A stretch of 64,000 nucleotides of DNA from Bradyrhizobium agreste. Its GTDB lineage: Bacteria; Pseudomonadota; Alphaproteobacteria; Rhizobiales; Xanthobacteraceae. Within the stretch, counting starts at the first letter, position 1, and each line of letters starts with the position of its first letter. Shown here piece after piece: positions 33,635 through 42,885 of this stretch. The notes under the pieces are model-generated. The model saw only the letters and a list, made by a program, of their open reading frames with translations, ran no database searches and had not been told where the DNA came from. The position numbers and the translations under genes are program-made. The stretch covers positions 1-64,000 of the forward strand of contig NZ_JACCHP010000022.1 in the NCBI RefSeq assembly GCF_016031625.1, read 5' to 3'.

Positions 33635-35437
33635 CTACTGCTTCGACCGCTGGATCGCCGGCTTCTCGCTCATCTGTCTTGCTGCCGACAGATTATGCGC
33701 CGTGTTGATCAGCGCGATGTGGGTCAGGGCCTGCGGGAAGTTGCCGGTCTGGCGGCGGGCCACGGGATCGTATTCCTCGGCGAGCAGCCCGACATCGTTC
33801 GCGACGCCCACCACGCGGTCGAGCAATTCCTGCGCCTTGTCGAGATTGCCGGACAGCACATGGGCATCGGCGAGCCAGAGGCTGCAGGCCAGGAACGCGC
33901 CTTCGAGCGGCGGCTGTCCCGGAGGCAATTCGCGCGGGTCGTGCCGCAGCACGAAGCCGTCCTGCATCAGGCATCTCTCGACAGCGGCGATGGTGCCGCA
34001 GATGCGCGGATCCGATGCCGGCAGGAAACCGACGGCCGGCAGCAGCAGCACGCTGGCATCGAGCAGTTTCGAGCCGTAGGATTCGACGAAGGCGCCCACC
34101 TCCGCGTCAAAGCCCCTGTTGCAGACGTCGCGATGGATCGCATCGCGCAAGGTGCGCCAGTGCAGGAGCGGCGCCTTGAAGCCGAAGGTCTCGGCGCTCT
34201 TGATGCCGCGGTCGAACGCGACCCAGGTCATGACCTTGGAGAACACGTAGTGCTTGGGCTGGCCGCGCCGCTCCCAGATGCCGTGATCGGGCCGGTCCCA
34301 GACTTCGGCCAGATGATTGAGCACGGCACATTCCAGCGCCCAGCTCTCTTCGTCCAGCTTGAGCTTGGCCATGCGCGACTGGTGGAAAGCGTCGATCAAC
34401 TCGCCATAGACGTCGAGCTGGAGCTGCGCATGGGCGGCGTTGCCGACCCGCACTGGCTGCGCACCCTCGTAGCCGCCGAGCCACCCCGCTTCCCATTCCA
34501 AGAGCCGCCGCTGGCCCCAGATGCCGTACATGATCTGCATGTTCGCCGGTGAGCCGGCGGCCGCGCGCAGCAGCCAATTGTGCCAGGCCGAGGCTTCCTC
34601 GGTATAGCCCGAGTTCATCAGCGCCAGCAGCGTGAAGGTGGCATCGCGCAGCCAGCAGAAGCGGTAGTCCCAGTTCCTGCTGCCACCGAGCTTTTCCGGC
34701 AAGGACGTGGTGGGCGCCGCGACGATGCCGCCGGTCGGAGCGAAGGTCAGCGCCTTCAGCGTGATCAGCGAGCGCAGGATGAGGTCCTGGTAGTCGCCGT
34801 CGCGGGTGCAGTGGCCGCACCAATCCCGCCAGAATGTTTCGGTCTCCTGGAGCGCGAGCTCGGGATCGATCGGTGCGGGCGGCTCGATATGCGAGGGGCC
34901 GTAGGTCAGCACGAAGGGCACCGTCTCGCCGGCCTTCACCTCGAAGTCGGAGACCGTTGTCAGGTCCTCGCCGCGGGTTTCGACCGGCGTGCGCAGCACC
35001 GTCATGTCCTGGCCGGCGATGGCCATCAGGGAGTGATCGATCCGCCGCACCCAGGGAACGTCGGCGCCGAAGCCGAAGCGGATGACGAGCTCCATCCGCA
35101 TCTTCACGGTGCCCTCGATGCCGCGCACCAGCCGCACGATGTCCGACGCCTTGCCGCGCGGCGGCATGAAGTCGATCAGCGCAACCGTGCCGCTCTTCGT
35201 CTCACAGCGCGTTTCGAGGATGAGGGTATTGCCGAGATAACGCCGCGAGATGCGGGTCGCGTCCTCGCACGGTGCGATCAGCCAGCGCCCGTTCTTGTTC
35301 GTGCCGAGAATGGCGGCAAAGCAGGCGTCGGAATCGAAGGCAGGCCAACACAGCCAGTCGATCGAGCCGTTGCGCCCGACCAGCGCCGCGGTCTCGCAAT
35401 CGCCGATCAGCGCATAGTCCTCGATCCTCTGAGACAA
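33635..35437 (-). CDS. GH15 glycoside hydrolase (glucoamylase/trehalase type)
   Basis: Protein of 600 residues starting SQRIEDYALIGDCETAALV, the usual opening of bacterial GH15 proteins. The (alpha/alpha)6 barrel motifs GGSRNWDYRFCWLRDA and GIWERRGQPKHYVFSKVM (acid Glu) and the base Glu in LLAEEYDP are present, so it looks active. GH15 members of this type include mycobacterial trehalase as well as glucoamylases. With the trehalose genes nearby, trehalase activity is a real option. TTG is the only plausible start and the ribosome site is weak, so translation may depend on malQ 30 bases upstream. Confidence 0.87.
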   Translation of the reverse strand: MSQRIEDYALIGDCETAALVGRNGSIDWLCWPAFDSDACFAAILGTNKNGRWLIAPCEDATRISRRYLGNTLILETRCETKSGTVALIDFMPPRGKASDIVRLVRGIEGTVKMRMELVIRFGFGADVPWVRRIDHSLMAIAGQDMTVLRTPVETRGEDLTTVSDFEVKAGETVPFVLTYGPSHIEPPAPIDPELALQETETFWRDWCGHCTRDGDYQDLILRSLITLKALTFAPTGGIVAAPTTSLPEKLGGSRNWDYRFCWLRDATFTLLALMNSGYTEEASAWHNWLLRAAAGSPANMQIMYGIWGQRRLLEWEAGWLGGYEGAQPVRVGNAAHAQLQLDVYGELIDAFHQSRMAKLKLDEESWALECAVLNHLAEVWDRPDHGIWERRGQPKHYVFSKVMTWVAFDRGIKSAETFGFKAPLLHWRTLRDAIHRDVCNRGFDAEVGAFVESYGSKLLDASVLLLPAVGFLPASDPRICGTIAAVERCLMQDGFVLRHDPRELPPGQPPLEGAFLACSLWLADAHVLSGNLDKAQELLDRVVGVANDVGLLAEEYDPVARRQTGNFPQALTHIALINTAHNLSAARQMSEKPAIQRSKQ

Positions 35438-35467
35438 TGTCGTGCGAGCCTAGCAACGCCCGGCTGT

Positions 35468-37429
35468 TCAATTCCCGCCGGGCAATGAACGTTCCCGTGT
35501 CGCAGCCTTCAAGGCTGCGAGATCGATCCTGGAGGCGATCTTGTCGAGCGCGACCGGAAGGCGCTGCCGCCAGTTCGGATGCTCGTCGATCGTGCCGGGG
35601 ATGTTGGGCTGGTCGACCACGCCCAGCAGGTCCTCCAGCGACACCGCGAGCAGCCGAGAAGGCGTGCGTGAAAGGAACGCGAGCACAGAATAGACATCGT
35701 TGGCGTTGATGCCATTCTGGCCAAGGATCTCGTCGAGTCTGCCGAGCGCATCCCAGCGCGCCTGGTCGTTCTCGCCGGGATCGAGCCCGAGCGAGCGCTT
35801 CATCTTGAGATCGCTGAAGGAGCGCCAGCCGGCATAGGTCGAGAGGTCATGCGTGTTCAGCGTCACCAGTGCATTGGGCCGGTAATGGTCGACATTGCGG
35901 AAATGGCCGGCATCGTCGCGCTCGAACATCATGACGAGATAGGACCAGATGCCGAAATCCTGCATCATCTCGCGGAAACCTTCCGGCACGGTGCCGAGGT
36001 CCTCGCCGATCACGACGCATTTATGGGCCGCGCTCTCGCGCGCCACGGCGGCCAGCAGCGCCTCGAACGGCATCTGCACATAGGCGCCGTTGTCGGGCTT
36101 GAAGCCGCGCGGCACGAGATAGAGCCGCTTCAGCCCGAGCACGTGATCGAGCCTGATCGCACCGGCATGGCGCATCGAGGCCGCGAGCATGTCGGCGAAC
36201 GGGATGAAGGACTGCGCTTCCAACCCGCCGGCGTTGAAGCCGGCAAGGCCCCAGTCCTGGCCGATCGTGTTGAGCACGTCGGGCGGCGCGCCGACGGCGA
36301 GATGCCGGGAAATCGCCGTCTGCTCGTTCCAGGCATCGAAGCCGTTGGACTGCACGCCGACGGCAACGTCCAGATAGAGCCCGACGCGCATGCCGAGCTG
36401 GCCGGCGAGCTCCTTGGCCGCATGCAGCTGGCTGTCGGCCGTCCATTGCACGAATTCGACGAACTCGACCTCGCGCCTGTCCGGGCCGTTGCGCAGCTCG
36501 GCGCATTTCGTCGCGTCCGGCTGCTGCCATTCCGCCGGCCATTCCCACCAGGGTCCGGTGAAACGATGCCGCAGCACCTCGAAACAGGCAAAGCGGGACA
36601 ACAGCGGCGCACGGGCGGCACGGAAGGCGTCGAACGCCTTGCGACGCGCCCCGCTCGCGCTTGTCACGAAGCTGTTAAAGGCAGCGCGCAGACCCAGCCA
36701 TTTCAGCGCCGCCACGTCGGCATAAGGAACGCGATCTCCCTCGCGCAGACGGGCGGCGGTCGCGGCCGCGTCGGGCACGAGATCGGCCGAGAATTCAGGA
36801 ATCGCCTCGACGTCGATATAGAGCGGGTTGAGGAAAAGCCGGCTGTTCGGCGAATAGGGGCTGCAATCGGCCGGGTGATCGTCGAACAGGACATGCAGCG
36901 GATTGAGCCCGACGCCGTCGGCCCCGAGCTGCTTGGCGAGCCGGACGAGGCCGGCGAGATCGGTGAAATCGCCAATGCCCCAATTGCGGTCGGAGCGGAC
37001 GCTGTAGAGCTGCACGGCGAGCAGCCAGCCGCGGTCGAAATCGCCGCCGAAGCAGCGCTCGGGCGCCACGATCATCGGCACGTCTTCGCTCGCACCTCCG
37101 GCATCGGTGAGCGTCAGGCGGTGATACCCGAGCGCCAGGCCCGCGGGCCAGGCGATCACGGGCTCTCGCGTGTCGCCTGCCGCGATCACATTGCCATTGC
37201 CGACGATTTTCCACTGCAGGGGCGGCGCGCCAACCGACGCCAATTCCGTGCGCGGGTGTCCGAGCGCCCGCACCACGACCGGCCCGTTGACGAAGCGATA
37301 GACCCGCTTCTCCGGCAGGGCGTCGAGGATGGACTTGAGGGCCTCGGGCGCGGTGACCCGCAGCTTGCCGAGGGCATCGATGAATTCGGATTGAACGCCC
37401 TTGGTCCGGGCTTGAGCTAAAAGATCCAT
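35468..37429 (-). CDS. malQ: 4-alpha-glucanotransferase (GH77)
   Basis: Protein of 653 residues, GH77 amylomaltase. The nucleophile Asp is in AIRLDHVLGL, the acid Glu in VIGEDLGTVPEGFREMM and the third Asp in LNTHDLSTYAGW; all are intact. It rearranges malto-oligosaccharides, supplying chains of suitable length to TreY or to glycogen. An extra N-terminal domain precedes the barrel, as in many proteobacterial MalQ proteins. It is divergent from the glgE-like gene and forms a unit with the GH15 gene. Confidence 0.93.
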   Translation of the reverse strand: MDLLAQARTKGVQSEFIDALGKLRVTAPEALKSILDALPEKRVYRFVNGPVVVRALGHPRTELASVGAPPLQWKIVGNGNVIAAGDTREPVIAWPAGLALGYHRLTLTDAGGASEDVPMIVAPERCFGGDFDRGWLLAVQLYSVRSDRNWGIGDFTDLAGLVRLAKQLGADGVGLNPLHVLFDDHPADCSPYSPNSRLFLNPLYIDVEAIPEFSADLVPDAAATAARLREGDRVPYADVAALKWLGLRAAFNSFVTSASGARRKAFDAFRAARAPLLSRFACFEVLRHRFTGPWWEWPAEWQQPDATKCAELRNGPDRREVEFVEFVQWTADSQLHAAKELAGQLGMRVGLYLDVAVGVQSNGFDAWNEQTAISRHLAVGAPPDVLNTIGQDWGLAGFNAGGLEAQSFIPFADMLAASMRHAGAIRLDHVLGLKRLYLVPRGFKPDNGAYVQMPFEALLAAVARESAAHKCVVIGEDLGTVPEGFREMMQDFGIWSYLVMMFERDDAGHFRNVDHYRPNALVTLNTHDLSTYAGWRSFSDLKMKRSLGLDPGENDQARWDALGRLDEILGQNGINANDVYSVLAFLSRTPSRLLAVSLEDLLGVVDQPNIPGTIDEHPNWRQRLPVALDKIASRIDLAALKAATRERSLPGGN

Positions 37430-37507
37430 TCGGCACGCAGCTTGCAGGCCATTGTTTGGCCAAGGGCATCGATATTAACGAGATCGCGGAAGAGGTTAGT
37501 CAGGGGT

Positions 37508-37542
37508 AACTCGCAAACTGCGCTTGCCGTTCCCGAGGGAAC
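37508..37542. promoter_or_regulatory. Palindrome and EcfG-like element between malQ and the glgE-like gene
   Basis: GTTCCC-GA-GGGAAC at 37529-37542 is a perfect inverted repeat in the 204-base divergent gap. Its left arm gives GGAAC on the minus strand, followed after 17 bases by AGTT (37511-37508). This is close to the EcfG consensus and is correctly oriented for malQ. The right arm gives GGAAC on the plus strand, but no GTT follows at 16-17 bases. The site could be an operator, a stress promoter, or both. Confidence 0.45.
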
Positions 37543-37633
37543 CAATGACACACAAGCGGCTTTCTATCATGGTACCAAGCGTGGGTTCCCGACAAGGGAA
37601 ACGGGCTCCTGCTTTCTTGTCAATGGCATCACC

Positions 37634-39580
37634 GTGAACAAGACAATTCAAACTGTCGAAAGTGCCGCGGCCGGCAGCGCTTTCCTGATCGAGGACGTTT
37701 ATCCCGCGATCGACGGAGGCCGTTTCGCCGTGAAGCGGATCGCGGGCGAGCCGGTCGAGGTCTGGGCCGATATCTACCGCGATGGCGAGGCCGTGATATC
37801 AGCTGCGCTGGTCTGGCGAGGAGAGCAGGAGCGCGAATGGCGGAGCGAGCCGATGACCCATCACGGCAATGACCGCTGGTCCGGCGCGTTCACGCCCCCC
37901 GAGCCCGGCCAATATGTCTACGCGATCGAAGCCTGGACCGACGAGTTTGCCACCTGGTCGCACGCCGTCGCGCGAAAGCGGCGCACCGGGGCCGATGTCA
38001 GCCTCGATGCGATCGAGGGCGCCGGCCTTTTGACCAAGGCGCATGGCGCGCGGCAGGACGCCGCAGCGATCATCATCAGGCAGTGCGAGGACTATTTGAG
38101 GAACGGCGACATCACCTCGCTGCTCGCAACCGAGCTCGGCGAAGCCATGGCCGAGAGCCAGTCGCGGCCGGACCTGACGAGTTCGCCATTCTTCCCGCTG
38201 ATCGCGGACCGCGACAAGGCCCGCTTCAGCACCTGGTATCAGATGATGCCGCGCAGCCAGGGCGCATGGCCGGGCCGGCATGGCACGCTGCGCGACTGCA
38301 TCGCGCGCGTGCCCGACATCGCCTCGATGGGCTTTGACGTGCTCTACTTCACGCCGATCCACCCGATCGGAAAGACCAGCCGCAAGGGCCGCAACAACGC
38401 GCCCGTGGCCCGTGAAGGCGATCCCGGCTCGCCCTATGCGATCGGCGCGGCCGAGGGAGGCCACGATGCGCTGCATCCGGAGCTCGGCACGATCGAGGAC
38501 TTCCGCGCATTGGTTGCCACCTGTCTCGAATACGGGCTCGAGCTTGCGCTGGACTTCGCGGTGCAGTGCTCGCCGGATCATCCCTGGCTGACGCAGCATC
38601 CGGAATGGTTCAAATGGCGGCCCGACCGTTCGGTGCGGACGGCGGACGGCCCCTATTCCGACATCGTCATCCCCGATTTCAATTCGGTCGATCGCGTCGG
38701 GCTGTGGAACGCGTTTCGCGATGCCATGCTGTTCTGGATCGACAAGGGCGTGACCATCTTCGCGATCGACAATCACGACACCGCGCCGCTCGCGTTCTGG
38801 GAGTGGCTGATCCGCGACATCCGCCGCCGCCATCCCGACGTGATCCTGTTCTCCAAGACCTATGCACGGCCAAAGCTGATGAAGGGCCTCGCGAAGCTCG
38901 GCTTTTCGCAGTCCTTCACGTACTTTCCCTGGCGCACGGAAAAGTGGGAGCTGGAGCAATATCTCGGCGAGCTGACGCGCCATCCCGAACGCGATTTCTA
39001 CCGTCCGAACATGTTCGTCAACACGCCTGACCTGTTGCCCTATCACCTGCAGAGCGGAGAGGCCTGGGCCTTCAAGTCGCGGATCGCGCTGGCGGCGACG
39101 CTGTCAGGCAATTACGGCATCTACAGCGGATTCGAGCTGCTGGAGCATGGCGCCATTCCCGGCCGCGAAGAATATCTGGATTCCGAGAAGTACCAGATCC
39201 GGCAGCGCGACTGGGACAGCCCGGGCAACATCAAACCCTACATCGGCGCGCTCAACCGCATCCGCAACGAGAACGCGGCACTGCGGCAGACCGCGAACTT
39301 GCGCTTTCTCGCCGTGGAGGACGGCGAGACGATCGCCTTCGCCAAGGAGGCGGCCGATCCCGCCAACACAGTCGTCGTCGTGATCGCGCTCTCGCGCCAG
39401 GTCCGTGAATGCTGGCTGCCGCTCGGCGATCTCACCGTTGACGCCGGCGGACGGCGTCACCATGTGACGACACTCGAAAACCTCCTCACCGGAGAACAAT
39501 CCCGCATCGAATGGGGCGGCATCAAGTTGCGTATCGATCCCGACCGCGATCCGGCACTTCTGTTCCGCTGCCTGGCGTAG
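37634..39580 (+). CDS. GlgE-like GH13_3 protein with altered active site
   Basis: Protein of 648 residues aligned by eye with GlgE, the maltosyltransferase that extends glucan using maltose-1-phosphate. The N-terminal beta domain, the KGRNN and GDPGSPYAIGAAEGGHDALHPE segments, and QCSPDHPWL are family-typical. The nucleophile Asp379 (FAIDNHDTAP) and third Asp466 (NTPDLLPY) are present. However, the GH13 Arg two residues before the nucleophile is Ala377, and the acid/base Glu of LAEAFTRP is Lys408 (FSKTYARP). The NPPKKYQDIYP phosphate-binding stretch is replaced by a shorter DGPYSDIVIP. I therefore doubt normal GlgE activity. GTG start with no clear ribosome site; the start is uncertain. Confidence 0.75.
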   Translation: MNKTIQTVESAAAGSAFLIEDVYPAIDGGRFAVKRIAGEPVEVWADIYRDGEAVISAALVWRGEQEREWRSEPMTHHGNDRWSGAFTPPEPGQYVYAIEAWTDEFATWSHAVARKRRTGADVSLDAIEGAGLLTKAHGARQDAAAIIIRQCEDYLRNGDITSLLATELGEAMAESQSRPDLTSSPFFPLIADRDKARFSTWYQMMPRSQGAWPGRHGTLRDCIARVPDIASMGFDVLYFTPIHPIGKTSRKGRNNAPVAREGDPGSPYAIGAAEGGHDALHPELGTIEDFRALVATCLEYGLELALDFAVQCSPDHPWLTQHPEWFKWRPDRSVRTADGPYSDIVIPDFNSVDRVGLWNAFRDAMLFWIDKGVTIFAIDNHDTAPLAFWEWLIRDIRRRHPDVILFSKTYARPKLMKGLAKLGFSQSFTYFPWRTEKWELEQYLGELTRHPERDFYRPNMFVNTPDLLPYHLQSGEAWAFKSRIALAATLSGNYGIYSGFELLEHGAIPGREEYLDSEKYQIRQRDWDSPGNIKPYIGALNRIRNENAALRQTANLRFLAVEDGETIAFAKEAADPANTVVVVIALSRQVRECWLPLGDLTVDAGGRRHHVTTLENLLTGEQSRIEWGGIKLRIDPDRDPALLFRCLA

Positions 39581-39591
39581 GGGTTCACGCC

Positions 39592-42500
39592 ATGAATGTT
39601 CTGTCTTCCGTCGACACCAAGAAGGCTGACGCTGCCGAGGTCGTGGATGAGCTCTGGTACAAGGACGCCATCATCTACCAGCTCCACGTCAAAGCCTTCG
39701 CCGACAGCAACAATGACGGCATCGGCGACTTCGCCGGACTGACCGAGCGCCTGCCTTACCTCCAGGAGCTCGGCGTCACCGCGCTGTGGCTGCTGCCGTT
39801 CTACCCTTCGCCCGGCCGTGACGACGGCTACGACATCGCCGATTACGGCTCGGTCAATCCCGATTTCGGGACGATGAAGGATTTCAAGCGCTTCATCCAG
39901 GAAGCGCAGAAGCGGGGCCTGCGCGTCATCACCGAGCTCGTCGTCAACCACACCTCCGACCAGCACAAATGGTTCAAGCGCGCGCGCCGCAGCCATCCGG
40001 GCTCGAGCGCGCGCAACTGGTATGTCTGGAGCGACACCGACCAGAAATACCAGGGCACCCGCATCATCTTCACCGACACGGAGAAGTCGAACTGGACCTG
40101 GGACCCGGAGGCCGGCGCGTTCTACTGGCACCGCTTCTTCTCGCACCAGCCGGACCTGAATTTCGACAATCCGCGTGTGGTCAGCGCCATCATCCAGGTG
40201 ATGAAGCGCTGGCTCGATGCCGGTGTCGACGGCTTCCGGCTCGATGCCATTCCCTATCTGTGCGAGCGCGAGGGCACCTCGAACGAAAACCTGCCCGAGA
40301 CCCACGCGATCATCAAGCGCCTGCGCCAGGAGCTGGATGCGTATTCCAAGGGCAAGCTGCTGCTGGCCGAGGCCAATCAATGGCCGGAGGACGTGCAGGA
40401 ATATTTCGGCCGTGGCGACGAGTGCCACATGGCTTACCATTTCCCCTTGATGCCGCGCATCTACATGGCGATCGCCCAGGAAGACCGCTTCCCGATCACC
40501 GACATCCTGCGCCAAACGCCGGACATCCCGGCGAGCTGCCAATGGGCGCTGTTCCTGCGCAATCACGACGAACTGACGCTGGAGATGGTCACCGACGTCG
40601 AGCGCGACTATCTCTGGACCACCTACGCCAACGATCCCCGCGCGCGCATCAATGTCGGCATCCGCCGCCGCCTTGCGCCGCTGATGGACAACGATCGGCG
40701 CAAGATCGAGCTGATGAACTCGCTGCTGCTGTCCTTCCCCGGCACGCCGATCATCTATTACGGCGACGAGATCGGGATGGGCGACAACATCTATCTCGGC
40801 GACCGCAACGGCGTCCGCACGCCGATGCAATGGAGCCCGGACCGCAACGGCGGCTTCTCGCGCTGCGACCCGGCCCGCCTCTATGCGCCGCTGATCATGG
40901 ATCCCGTCTACGGCTATGAATCCGTCAACGTCGAGGCGCAGTCGCGCAGCCTGTCCTCGCTGCTCAGCGCCACCAAGCGGCTGATCTCGGTGCGCAAATC
41001 GACGCTTGCCTTCGGCCGCGGCAGCATGACCTTCATCCGCCCGGCCAATCGCGCCGTGCTCGCCTATGTCCGGCAATATCGCGACGAGGTGATCCTCTGC
41101 GTCGCCAATCTCTCGCGCGCCGCACAGGCCACCGAGCTCGACCTGTCGGCGTGGAAAGACCGCATCCCGCAGGAGATGCTCGGCCGCACGCGCTTTCCCG
41201 CGATCGGCGAATTGCCCTACATGATCACGCTGGGGCCCTATGGCTTCTACTGGTTCCAGCTTCTGGAGCGCGACAAGTCCGAGCCGGTGGTGCCGCGCGC
41301 GGTGCCGGAATTCGAGACGCTGGTCGTGCCGGTGAACTCGAACTGGGTCTCGCTCGCGCGCGAGCGCGGCGTGTTCGAGCGCGACGTGCTGCCGGGCTTC
41401 CTGTCGCGGACGCGCTGGTATCCCGAGCACAATCCCAAGCAGATCAAGACCGTGCTGACCTCGGCGGTGCCGTTCTGCGACATCGGCGACAACAGGCCCT
41501 GGATCGCATTCTTCGAGACCAGGCAGGACGACGCCACGACACGTTACGTGATGCCGCTGCAGATCGAATGGGTGCGCTTCGACCGCGAGCGCTTCAACCC
41601 CAAGGCGCTGGCCGCCGTGCGCCAGGGCGCGCGCGAAGGCACGTTGCTGGACGTTGCGACCGACCAGATCTTCATCGGCCTGTTCCTGCGCAACCTGTCG
41701 CAGAACCTGGTGGTGGAAGAGAACAATCTGCGGCTGGAGTTCAAGGCGACCAGCCGGTTCGCCGACTACACCATCAAGGAGCCCGAGCGCATCCGCGCCA
41801 TCGAGCAGTCGAACAGCACCGCACTGGTCGACAATCAGTACGTCGCCAAGATCTATCGCCGGCTCGAGAGCGGCATCAGTCCCGAGATCGAGATCGGCCA
41901 CTATCTCACGGAGGTCGCGCGCTTTTCCAACACGCCGGCGCTGCTCGGCAGCGTCGAGGTCGTCGACGGCAACCAGCGCAGCGCGCTCGGCGTGCTCCAC
42001 GCCTATGTCGAGAACCAGGGCGACGGCTGGACCGTGACGACGGGGTATCTCGATCGCTACGTCGATGAGCAGCGCCTGGCGCCAGCCGACGAGATGCCGC
42101 GCGAAACCCAGGAGCAGGCGCCGTATCTGCATTTCATCGCGCAGATCGGCCGGCGCCTCGCCGAGCTGCACGTCGCGCTCGCCGCGGCAACGCCCGACGA
42201 CCTCGCCCCCGTGCCGATCGACGCCGCCCAGATCAGGATCTGGCTCTCCGACTTCAAGATGCGTGCCGAGCGGGTTCTCGAGCGGCTGGCCGACAGCCGC
42301 GACGGGCTGCGGGAGGCGGACCGGCCGCTGATCGACCGGCTGGTCGCGGCACGCGGCAGCCTGTTCGGCGGCCTGAATGCGCTCTTGCCATCCGACATCG
42401 GCGGGTTGAACATCCGTCATCATGGCGACTTCCGGCTCGGGCAAACTCTGATCGTGAAGGACGATATCTTCATCATCGACTTCGACGGCGATCCGCGCGT

Positions 42501-42885
42501 GCCGCTGGCCAACAAGCGCCGCAGGGCGCCAGCCGCGCGCGACGTCGCCGGCCTGATCCATTCGATCGACCTTTCCGTCAACGCGGCGCTGAGCCGCGCG
42601 CTCACGGGCGCTTCCGACGAGCAGGACCGGCTCGCGGCCGCCCTCGACGAATGGCGCGAGCGCGCCACCGCGACCTTCCTGTCCGCCTACCGCGAAGCCA
42701 TGACCGACCGAAGGCTGTGGCCGGACGATCGGTCCTGCGCGGAAGGCCTGTTGAGATTTTTCCTGCTGGATCGAGCGTTCCACGACGTAGAGTACGAGCT
42801 GTCCCACCGGCCTGAGGGGCTGCATGCGCCGCTGACCGGACTGCTTCGCATTCTGTCAAGTGCCGAGAGCGAAGCCCATGCGTAA
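39592..42885 (+). CDS. treS: Trehalose synthase fused to maltokinase
   Basis: Protein of 1097 residues. The first 560 or so form GH13 trehalose synthase, with catalytic GFRLDAIPY, LLAEANQWPE and LRNHDELT all intact; it interconverts trehalose and maltose. The C-terminal half is maltokinase, with the kinase motifs IRHHGDFRLGQ and FIIDFDGDP, and would make maltose-1-phosphate. The product normally feeds GlgE, which is encoded just upstream but looks catalytically altered. AGGGG eight bases before the ATG supports the start; 11 bases separate it from the glgE-like stop. Confidence 0.94.
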   Translation: MNVLSSVDTKKADAAEVVDELWYKDAIIYQLHVKAFADSNNDGIGDFAGLTERLPYLQELGVTALWLLPFYPSPGRDDGYDIADYGSVNPDFGTMKDFKRFIQEAQKRGLRVITELVVNHTSDQHKWFKRARRSHPGSSARNWYVWSDTDQKYQGTRIIFTDTEKSNWTWDPEAGAFYWHRFFSHQPDLNFDNPRVVSAIIQVMKRWLDAGVDGFRLDAIPYLCEREGTSNENLPETHAIIKRLRQELDAYSKGKLLLAEANQWPEDVQEYFGRGDECHMAYHFPLMPRIYMAIAQEDRFPITDILRQTPDIPASCQWALFLRNHDELTLEMVTDVERDYLWTTYANDPRARINVGIRRRLAPLMDNDRRKIELMNSLLLSFPGTPIIYYGDEIGMGDNIYLGDRNGVRTPMQWSPDRNGGFSRCDPARLYAPLIMDPVYGYESVNVEAQSRSLSSLLSATKRLISVRKSTLAFGRGSMTFIRPANRAVLAYVRQYRDEVILCVANLSRAAQATELDLSAWKDRIPQEMLGRTRFPAIGELPYMITLGPYGFYWFQLLERDKSEPVVPRAVPEFETLVVPVNSNWVSLARERGVFERDVLPGFLSRTRWYPEHNPKQIKTVLTSAVPFCDIGDNRPWIAFFETRQDDATTRYVMPLQIEWVRFDRERFNPKALAAVRQGAREGTLLDVATDQIFIGLFLRNLSQNLVVEENNLRLEFKATSRFADYTIKEPERIRAIEQSNSTALVDNQYVAKIYRRLESGISPEIEIGHYLTEVARFSNTPALLGSVEVVDGNQRSALGVLHAYVENQGDGWTVTTGYLDRYVDEQRLAPADEMPRETQEQAPYLHFIAQIGRRLAELHVALAAATPDDLAPVPIDAAQIRIWLSDFKMRAERVLERLADSRDGLREADRPLIDRLVAARGSLFGGLNALLPSDIGGLNIRHHGDFRLGQTLIVKDDIFIIDFDGDPRVPLANKRRRAPAARDVAGLIHSIDLSVNAALSRALTGASDEQDRLAAALDEWRERATATFLSAYREAMTDRRLWPDDRSCAEGLLRFFLLDRAFHDVEYELSHRPEGLHAPLTGLLRILSSAESEAHA

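Noticed and set aside
37538..37560. EcfG promoter for the glgE-like operon on the plus strand
   Set aside because: GGAAC is present at 37538-37542, but no GTT occurs 16-17 bases downstream, only CTTT, so I do not call it.
39457..42825. Very long antisense ORF (1122 codons) opposite treS
   Set aside because: It is the complement of a gene with clear TreS and maltokinase motifs. Such antisense frames are common in GC-rich DNA, and its translation has no family motif. The same holds for the antisense frames at 26303-28855, 9806-11629 and 48764-51136.
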